Assembly: GCA_910586535.1 (NCBI GenBank)
Contig: CAJUHS010000032.1
Coordinates: forward strand, 1-18,738
Length of the DNA stretch: 18,738 nt
Reading direction: 5' to 3'
Origin: an uncultured Oscillospiraceae bacterium
Lineage (GTDB): Bacteria > Bacillota > Clostridia > Oscillospirales > Ruminococcaceae
The stretch's first letter is position 1. Each line of letters starts with the position of its first letter. This document shows, in pieces, positions 13,090 through 18,738 of the stretch. A program made the position numbers and the translations under genes. The notes beneath the pieces are model-generated. The model was not told the DNA's origin and made no database searches. It saw nothing but the letters and a program-made list of their open reading frames with translations.

Positions 13090-16000
13090 ATGGCTAAAAG
13101 AGAGATCGGAACGTCCTTGAAGCTGGACGGTGAAGCGCAGTTCAAGGCGGCGATCACAAATATAAATCAGGAGCTGCGGGTGCTTTCCTCCGAAATGGGG
13201 GCGGCGGTATCCTCCTTTGACAAAAGCGGCGCGTCGATCTCCGACCTTAAAGGCAAGGGCGACATATATGCAAGACAGCTCGATTCCCAAAAGGAAAAGC
13301 TTTCGGTGCTGCAATCGGCTGTTGAGACGGCGCGGGAGGCGCAGGCAAAGGCGGCACAGACCGCGGCGGAAATGGCTGAAAAGTACGGCGCGAACAGCAA
13401 CGAGGCGAAAAAGGCTTCCGAGGCTGTAGCGGCTGTTACTAAAAAACTAAACGATTACCAAATACAGGCAAACAATACCACAAAAAATATTAATCAGCTT
13501 GAAGCTGCGCAGCGGGCGAATACCACGGAACTTGAAAATTTCCAATCAAAGCTTGACAGCGCACAAATCGACAAGCTTACAAATAACATAAAATCCTTTG
13601 ACAGTGAATTGAATCTGCTTGCTTCCGAACTTGGAAAAGTCACATCTTCATATGACAAAAATAAGGCAAGCGCAGAAAATCTTAATAGGACTAACGAGGT
13701 GCTTGAAAAGCAGTCGGCAGCCCAAAAGGAAAAACAACAGGCATTGAATGCCGCTATTTCGGAAGCAAGCAATATTCTTCAAAGCGCAAAAATAAAGGCT
13801 GCTGAAATGGCTGATAAATACGGTGAAAACAGCGTTGAAGCTGAAAACGCCGCGAAAGCTGTTGCAAAAGCTGAGGGTGCGCTGAATGACTACCAAATAC
13901 AGGCAAACAATACCACAAAAAATATCAATCAGCTTGAAGCGGCGCAGAAAGCTAACAATAATGAGATCGACAAGCTTCGTTCCAAAAATCTTAAAAGTAT
14001 TTTGGAGGGAATTGCAAGCGGAGCAAAATCCGCGGCTGACGGTATAGGCAAGGTCGTAAGCGCGACCGCTAAAATTACTGTCGGGGCAATTAAAACATAT
14101 ACCGCTTCAATAACTGCGGCAGGCGCGGCGGTCGTCGGACTTGCCAAAAGCAGTATTGACACAGGAAAAGCTTTCGACAGCTCCATGTCGCAAGTGGCGG
14201 CGACTATGGGAACGACCGTAGATCAGATAGAGTTCCTTGCGGACGCGGCGAAAGAAATGGGGGCAACAACCTCCTTTACCGCTTCCGAGGCGGCTGACGG
14301 ACTTAATATACTTGCAATGGCGGGTATGGATATGAAAGAATCCGTTACCGCCATAGCAGAGTCGGCTTCACTGCTTGAAACGACTCTGAACATGGCTTCG
14401 GCAGGTGCTTTATCCCTCGAAGATTCCGCCGGATATTTAACCGGCACTTTAAAGGGCTTTGGCGATGAAGCTTCAAACGCGCAGTTTTATGCCGACCTTA
14501 TGGCTAAAGGTGCAACCCTGGCTAACACAAGTGTTGGAGAATTGGGAGCGGGTCTGTCTGGCATATCGGCAACGGCCAGCTCTTACGGTCTGAAAGCCGA
14601 CTCAATGACGTTATCGCTTTTAAAGCTTGCCGACGCAAACGTCACGGGTGAAAAAGCCGCAACCTCCCTTAAGGCGGCTATGTCTAACCTTTACACGCCT
14701 ACCGATACAGCGAAAAAGGCTTTGGACAGCCTGGGCGTTTCCGCATATGACACCAACGGAAGCGCAAGGGATTTTAACACGGTAGTTGATGAGTTGAGCA
14801 ATGCACTGTCCGGACTTTCCGACGAGGAAGCGAACGCATATAAAAACTCCATTTTCGGCATACAGGGACTTGACGCTTTTAATAAAATGGCGAACACCTC
14901 TGCCGACAGTATCGAAAAATTCAAAACAGGCTTAGCAGAGGCAAGCGGTTCAACAGCGGAACAGGCGGCTACACAGCTTAACAATTTGGAGGGTGACATA
15001 ACTCTTTTAGGCAGCGCGGCGGACGGGGCTAAAATGGCTATATATGACGCTCTGAACGGTACGGAAAGCAGATTGCGGCAATTTGTACAGCAAGGAACGC
15101 AGGAAATAACCAATCTTACAGCGGCTTTTGAAAGCGGCGGCATTGAGGGAGCGGTACAGTACATACAGGACATTATCCCTATGATAGGAGAAAATCTTGT
15201 AAACGGCATTTCCGATATGCTCCCGACGTTCCTAAGCAGCTTTAACGGCATTGTTCTTGCCATAGTGCAGTCTGTTTCGGAAACATTGCCGACTGCTGTA
15301 AATTCCATACTGCCTGTGTTTATAAGCGGCTTTAACGGACTTGTGAGCGGTCTTGTGCAGAAAATACCGTCCTTTGTCCCTACGCTTCTTAAAGGCTCTG
15401 TAACGCTGTTTAAGGGTATCCTTGACGGGCTTAATCAGGTTATTGCACAGATAACGCCCATGCTTCCGCAGATAGTATCCGATATTTCTGAGGTACTTGT
15501 TGAAAATGTGCCTATATTACTTTCAAGAGCTAAAGATTTTTTCTTTTATATTGTTACTGCCATATCGGAAGTGCTGCCATCAATTTTAGCGGCAATTACA
15601 GAAATCGTTCCTCTTATAGGTGAAGCTATTACAGAAGAATCATTTTTAGTTTTGATGGCTGATTCAGGAGTAAAGTTATTAACCTCTTTAACAAATGCTT
15701 TACCCGACGCGATAGTGCAGATAGTTGCGGCGTTGCCCGAAATCATAAACGGAATTATCTCCGCGCTGTTTGAAGCAATTCCGCAGATAATTCAGGTGGG
15801 CATTGATCTGTTTGTTGCGCTTATAGAAGCTTTGCCGGAAATCATTACGACGATTGTTGAGGCTTTGCCGCAGATCATCACAGGTATTGTTACCGCTCTT
15901 GTAGGAGCGATACCGCAGCTTATAGAGGCGGGTATAGATTTATTTCTCGGACTTATCGGCGCGCTCCCCGATATTATAATAGCTATCGTGAACGCGCTGC

Positions 16001-17562
16001 CGCAGATCATAGACGGAATAATAACCGGATTGATAGAAGCGGCTCCCGAACTTGCACTTGCAGGAATTGATCTGTTTATTGCCATTATTACCGACCTGCC
16101 TAAAATCATAATCGGGATAGTATCGGCGATACCTAAGATTATCAAGGGTATCATCGACGGATTCAAAGAGAATTTTTCAAAGATGACTCAGATCGGTTCC
16201 GACATTATGTCGGGTATCGGAGAAGGAATTATCAACGGCGTTACTGCGGTAAAAGATAAAATTTCCGCAGCGGGCGAAAAAATAATGAATGCCTTTAAGG
16301 ATTTTTTCGGTATTCACAGCCCGTCAACGAAAATGAAAGAGGAGGTAGGATATAACCTTGCAGACGGTACGGCAGAGGGCTTTATTGAACAAATGGAGCG
16401 AAACACTGATGATATGAATGCTGCTGTACCTAAAGATTATTCTATTGGCATTAAAATTACTGATGAAAAAACTGCTAAAAAAGCTATAGATACTATTGCT
16501 TCCGATTATAAAAAAGGGCGGCTTACAGAGCAGCAGGCGGACAAGCTTGCTGTGGAGACGTTCAGGGACTGCGAACAGAAAAAAATTGACATTCGTCAGT
16601 ACACTATTGAAAAAATTACAGCAATGCGCAAGGACGAAGCTGATAAAAACCGCGATCAGCTGGAAAAAGATTTGAAAGCTGAAATTACGGCATATGAAAA
16701 GCAATCGGAAGAACTCGGCAAGGCTATACAAAAAACTGCCGAGAATTTTACCGAAAGTTACAAATCAATGTACACCTTTGAAAAAGACGATGACGGAAAT
16801 ATCATTTCAGCAAAAGTCACAAATAAAATGCGTGAAGCAACAAAGGAGCTTGATAATTTTAATGCTGAGATTGAGAAATTACAGGAACGAGGCATAAGCA
16901 GCGGACTGTTAAGTCAACTTGACGGTATGTCAAAGGACGAGGGCGCGGCAGTTGCGGAATACTGGAATACTTTAAGCGATAAGCAATTAAAGGCTCTTGA
17001 AAAGAACTGGGAAAAATACCAGCGTTCTGCAAATCAGCTTTCGAAACGGCTTCACGCGGAGGAAACAGAAAAGGCGGCTCGCGATATGCTTGAAAACATA
17101 AATGCGGTTATAACTGACAGCAGCGCGGTTCTTGACGATATGGGCTTGCAGATCATGGCAGGCTTGCGAGAGGGTATGACCGGAAATGCAGCCGGTGAGC
17201 AGATCAAGGCGGTTTGTGACAACATTATAAGTCGTTTCAAAGAATATTTCGGTATTCACAGCCCGTCAACGAAAATGAAAAAAGAGATCGGTCTTAACCT
17301 TGCGGACGGTGTTGGTATCGGCTTCACGGAGCAGATGTCGAAAATATCCGCGGATATGCAGAAATCGGTACCCACAAGCTTTGACTTTGATGTAGAAGTG
17401 GACGCGGCTGCAACAAGACGGAAACGGTACGGCGCAAACGGCGGAAATGATCGGGGCGGTATTAATTTTACCCAGATAAATAACAGTCCCAAGGCTTTGG
17501 ATACCGCTGAAATAAACCGTCGGACACGGCAGGGACTACAGCTTGCGTCGGTAATAAGATAG
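13090..17562 (+). CDS. Tape measure protein
   Basis: At 1490 residues this is the longest gene, which sets tail length; roughly 1.5 Angstrom per residue would predict a tail of about 220 nm. Residues 1-310 are coiled coil with two copies, 145 residues apart, of a module ending DYQIQANNTTKNINQLEAAQ (122 and 267). Residues 350-620 hold the conserved tape measure domain (FDSSMSQVAATMGTT, ATTSFTASEAADGLNILAMAG). Residues 690-1040 are hydrophobic with tandem 44-residue repeats. The C-terminus carries two copies of an FGIHSPSTKMK module (1073 and 1387) around a charged coiled-coil segment. Its start follows the chaperone -1 frame stop by one base; the binding site is not strong. The TAG stop overlaps the next gene's AGGAGG site. 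No lysozyme-like or peptidase domain was recognised. Confidence 0.95.
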   Translation: MAKREIGTSLKLDGEAQFKAAITNINQELRVLSSEMGAAVSSFDKSGASISDLKGKGDIYARQLDSQKEKLSVLQSAVETAREAQAKAAQTAAEMAEKYGANSNEAKKASEAVAAVTKKLNDYQIQANNTTKNINQLEAAQRANTTELENFQSKLDSAQIDKLTNNIKSFDSELNLLASELGKVTSSYDKNKASAENLNRTNEVLEKQSAAQKEKQQALNAAISEASNILQSAKIKAAEMADKYGENSVEAENAAKAVAKAEGALNDYQIQANNTTKNINQLEAAQKANNNEIDKLRSKNLKSILEGIASGAKSAADGIGKVVSATAKITVGAIKTYTASITAAGAAVVGLAKSSIDTGKAFDSSMSQVAATMGTTVDQIEFLADAAKEMGATTSFTASEAADGLNILAMAGMDMKESVTAIAESASLLETTLNMASAGALSLEDSAGYLTGTLKGFGDEASNAQFYADLMAKGATLANTSVGELGAGLSGISATASSYGLKADSMTLSLLKLADANVTGEKAATSLKAAMSNLYTPTDTAKKALDSLGVSAYDTNGSARDFNTVVDELSNALSGLSDEEANAYKNSIFGIQGLDAFNKMANTSADSIEKFKTGLAEASGSTAEQAATQLNNLEGDITLLGSAADGAKMAIYDALNGTESRLRQFVQQGTQEITNLTAAFESGGIEGAVQYIQDIIPMIGENLVNGISDMLPTFLSSFNGIVLAIVQSVSETLPTAVNSILPVFISGFNGLVSGLVQKIPSFVPTLLKGSVTLFKGILDGLNQVIAQITPMLPQIVSDISEVLVENVPILLSRAKDFFFYIVTAISEVLPSILAAITEIVPLIGEAITEESFLVLMADSGVKLLTSLTNALPDAIVQIVAALPEIINGIISALFEAIPQIIQVGIDLFVALIEALPEIITTIVEALPQIITGIVTALVGAIPQLIEAGIDLFLGLIGALPDIIIAIVNALPQIIDGIITGLIEAAPELALAGIDLFIAIITDLPKIIIGIVSAIPKIIKGIIDGFKENFSKMTQIGSDIMSGIGEGIINGVTAVKDKISAAGEKIMNAFKDFFGIHSPSTKMKEEVGYNLADGTAEGFIEQMERNTDDMNAAVPKDYSIGIKITDEKTAKKAIDTIASDYKKGRLTEQQADKLAVETFRDCEQKKIDIRQYTIEKITAMRKDEADKNRDQLEKDLKAEITAYEKQSEELGKAIQKTAENFTESYKSMYTFEKDDDGNIISAKVTNKMREATKELDNFNAEIEKLQERGISSGLLSQLDGMSKDEGAAVAEYWNTLSDKQLKALEKNWEKYQRSANQLSKRLHAEETEKAARDMLENINAVITDSSAVLDDMGLQIMAGLREGMTGNAAGEQIKAVCDNIISRFKEYFGIHSPSTKMKKEIGLNLADGVGIGFTEQMSKISADMQKSVPTSFDFDVEVDAAATRRKRYGANGGNDRGGINFTQINNSPKALDTAEINRRTRQGLQLASVIR
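13396..13953 (+). repeat. Diverged duplication in the tape measure N-terminal coiled coil
   Basis: The blocks ending at about 13513 and 13948 align with a 435-base offset. Both contain AEMA(E/D)KYG(A/E)NS, then a stretch of charged residues and an identical 20-residue DYQIQANN...EAAQ end. The final 60 bases differ at only a few positions while the parts before have diverged, so the duplication is old or the end is under selection or gene conversion. Confidence 0.8.
15733..16128 (+). repeat. Three tandem 132-bp units in the tape measure gene
   Basis: Units start at 15733, 15865 and 15997, each 132 bases (44 codons), and a partial fourth begins at 16129. Each encodes a hydrophobic block of the form LPxIIxGIxxAL, AxPxLIxAGIDLF and ALPxIIxxIV. 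They are diverged in bases but conserved in protein pattern. They span residues 882-1013 and probably form repeated membrane-active or helical-bundle segments. Confidence 0.85.
16305..16338 (+). repeat. Exact 34-bp direct repeat, copy 1
   Basis: This 34-base stretch, encoding FGIHSPSTKMK, is identical to 17247-17280, 942 bases downstream and in the same reading frame. The surrounding residues (NLADG, GF-x-EQM) are also repeated but diverged at the base level. Confidence 0.9.
17247..17280 (+). repeat. Exact 34-bp direct repeat, copy 2
   Basis: Identical to 16305-16338. Here it precedes the true C-terminal end of the tape measure protein (KKEIGLNLADGVGIGFTEQM). Recombination between the two copies would delete 942 bases in frame and shorten the protein by 314 residues. 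Confidence 0.9.
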
Positions 17563-17572
17563 GAGGCATAAT

Positions 17573-18448
17573 GTGAAAAGACAATTGATCTTATCGGAAA
17601 TTTCCGAAAGCGGCGAAACAGCGGAGCAGGTCGATCTGTACAACGACATCGGAATAAGAATAGTTTCTGCGGACGGTATTGGATTTTCTTCCGAAATATC
17701 GTCAATGCAGTTATACGACCGTGACGGAAGTCTATATCAAAACAGTACACTTCCGCAGCGCGGCATTTCTCTTGTGGTTCGGTACATCGGCGCGAAGTGG
17801 AAACATGAAATCAGCAAGCTTCGGCTGAACAGTCTGCTTGACAGAAAAAAGGAACTTCGCCTCCGCTACATAACGGACAACATAGACGTATACATAGAGT
17901 GCCGTACGGAGCAGGTCAGCACGCCGCCCAACACATACCCAATGGTAACGCAGATATCCCTGATATGCCCCGATCCGTACTGGAGGAAAAGCGGCGATAA
18001 TTCTATAGTTATGGCCGGAATTATCCCCCTGTTCGAGTTCATTATCGGCATTCCCGAAAGCGGAATGGAGTTCGGAGATATCAAGGCGGGTACTATCACC
18101 GACCTTTGGAACGGCGGAACGGTGGAAAGCGGCGCGCTGTTTATCATAACCGCAAAAGGCGCCTGCGCCAAGCCAAAGCTTACGAACCTCCGCACCGGTC
18201 AGTTTATTGAGGTACCCGCTTTTATGGACGCGGGTGATGTTCTGGAGATATGCACGGAGCGGGGCAAAAAAGGCGTTTGGATCACAAGAGGCGGTATCCG
18301 TCAAAGCTGTTTTGACCGCTGCACGGTCGGTTCTGAATTTTTTCAGCTTGCCTGCGGAAGTAATCCTATCAAGTACAGTTTTTACAGCGGCGGAGATCAA
18401 TCCGCGGAAATAATCTGCAAATTTGATACGAAATACGGAGGGATATAA
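17573..18448 (+). CDS. Distal tail protein (Dit-like)
   Basis: The 291-residue product starts at GTG 17573, six bases after AGGAGG at 17561-17566; the ATG at 17571 is followed at once by TGA and cannot be the start. The N-terminal half (GIGFSSEISSMQLYDRDGSL and a later ISLVVRYIGAKW) and the central ICPDPYWR segment are typical of the siphovirus Dit/tail family, where a C-P-x-P-Y-(W/F) motif ends the first domain. The second half is beta-rich. Dit forms the hexameric hub joining the tail tube to the baseplate. Its place directly after the tape measure gene is the standard order. Confidence 0.88.
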   Translation: MKRQLILSEISESGETAEQVDLYNDIGIRIVSADGIGFSSEISSMQLYDRDGSLYQNSTLPQRGISLVVRYIGAKWKHEISKLRLNSLLDRKKELRLRYITDNIDVYIECRTEQVSTPPNTYPMVTQISLICPDPYWRKSGDNSIVMAGIIPLFEFIIGIPESGMEFGDIKAGTITDLWNGGTVESGALFIITAKGACAKPKLTNLRTGQFIEVPAFMDAGDVLEICTERGKKGVWITRGGIRQSCFDRCTVGSEFFQLACGSNPIKYSFYSGGDQSAEIICKFDTKYGGI

Positions 18449-18738
18449 ATGGATATACAAATTTACGACGCCGATCTTAACGCGCTCGGGGTGACAGACG
18501 AATTTAAGTCCCTTATCAGGACGACTCGCTTTTATGAGGTCGGAAGCTTTGAGCTTCAGGCTCCCATGACGGAAAATAATACCGCACTGCTTCAAAAGAA
18601 CAGATATCTGTATTTTCCCGACTCGCAGGAAACGGTCTTTATAAAATCTATCAATGAAGCCGCACAGGACGGCGAACGGCTTGTTATCGTTTCGGGTGCA
18701 TTTCTGGAGGGACTGCTTGACAAGCGTACTATCACTCA
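18449..18738 (+). CDS. Siphovirus Gp37-like tail / baseplate protein (5' part only)
   Basis: ATG 18449 follows the Dit stop directly (TAAATG) with GGAGGG upstream, and the frame is open to the window end, giving 96 residues. It starts MDIQIYDADLNALGVTDEFK and then has SLIRTTRFYEVGSFELQAP, a pattern of a short beta-strand region followed by R-x-Y-x-x-G-x-F-E-L, characteristic of the ReqiPepy6 Gp37-like family of tail proteins after Dit. These are likely the tail-associated (Tal) hub component and may carry host-contact or peptidase domains further on, which cannot be seen here. Confidence 0.8.
   Translation, partial: MDIQIYDADLNALGVTDEFKSLIRTTRFYEVGSFELQAPMTENNTALLQKNRYLYFPDSQETVFIKSINEAAQDGERLVIVSGAFLEGLLDKRTIT

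Noticed and set aside
15733..16128. Regular repeats that might suggest a CRISPR array
   Set aside because: The 132-base units are coding, diverged in bases and continuous in the tape measure frame; there are no identical short repeats with unique spacers.
17571..17576. ATG at 17571 as the start of the Dit-like gene
   Set aside because: It is followed immediately by TGA; the overlapping GTG at 17573 is in the correct frame and better spaced from AGGAGG.
17732..18595. Minus-strand open frame of 287 codons opposite the Dit-like gene
   Set aside because: Antisense to a gene with a clear family pattern and a strong AGGAGG site; no domain seen in the antisense product.
1..18738. Phage-wide reassignment of TAG to an amino acid
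   Set aside because: Only one in-frame TAG interrupts a gene, all other genes read cleanly in the standard code, and two genes end in TAG.
1..18738. tRNA, rRNA, riboswitch, insertion sequence or integrase
   Set aside because: I saw no cloverleaf, conserved aptamer, terminal inverted repeats with transposase, or recombinase gene anywhere in the window.

Overview
The window is a stretch of a tailed, siphovirus-type bacteriophage genome, most likely a prophage or temperate phage of a low-to-mid GC Gram-positive host. The evidence for the host type is indirect: strong GGAGG ribosome binding sites, a YopX-family protein, a P27-like small terminase, an HK97-like head module and a gene order common in phages of gut Clostridia. 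I cannot name the host genus, and no integrase, attachment site, lysis gene or bacterial flank is present, so prophage versus free phage is open.

Layout. (1) 1-2263, early/accessory operon on +: the end of a probable DNA adenine methyltransferase, a YopX protein, two unknown proteins (the second ending in a domain seen at the C-terminus of phage replication proteins), a zinc-finger/HTH small protein and a small membrane protein, mostly linked by ATGA-type overlaps. (2) 2267-2851, a single opposite-strand gene with its own terminator and a probable promoter, followed by a divergent control region with a perfect 16-bp palindrome. (3) 2852-4320, an HUH-type rolling-circle Rep-like protein, a VRR-NUC nuclease gene interrupted by an in-frame TAG, and an ArpU/RinA-like late regulator. 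(4) 4321-4977, a hairpin and possible late promoter, an HNH endonuclease and a GC-rich, inverted-repeat-containing gap that is a good candidate for the cos/packaging site. (5) 4978-10282, packaging and head: small terminase (apparently starting at ACG), large terminase, portal, ClpP-type prohead protease, major capsid protein. (6) 10279-12545, a small SAP/Rho-N-like protein, head-tail connector, head closure, tail completion, HK97 gp10-like protein and major tail protein. (7) 12532-18738, tail assembly chaperone with a -1 programmed frameshift (slippery A AAA AAG at 12945-12951), a 1490-residue tape measure protein rich in internal duplications, a distal tail (Dit-like) protein and the start of a Gp37-like tail/baseplate protein that runs off the window.

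How it works together: the HNH protein, small and large terminase and the nearby candidate cos region form the packaging machine; portal, protease and capsid protein build the procapsid; the short genes after the capsid gene join head to tail; the major tail protein, frameshifted chaperone and tape measure protein build a long non-contractile tail. The ArpU-like regulator lies exactly between early and late genes and is the natural candidate for switching on the late operon.

Most notable points are the amber codon in the VRR-NUC gene, the ACG start with a five-codon minicistron at the small terminase, the frameshift site, the HUH Rep in a tailed phage, the candidate cos region, the isolated opposite-strand gene, and the layered repeats in the tape measure gene. 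I saw no clearly new multi-gene defence or mobile system; the least explained genes are 539-1162 and 2303-2623.
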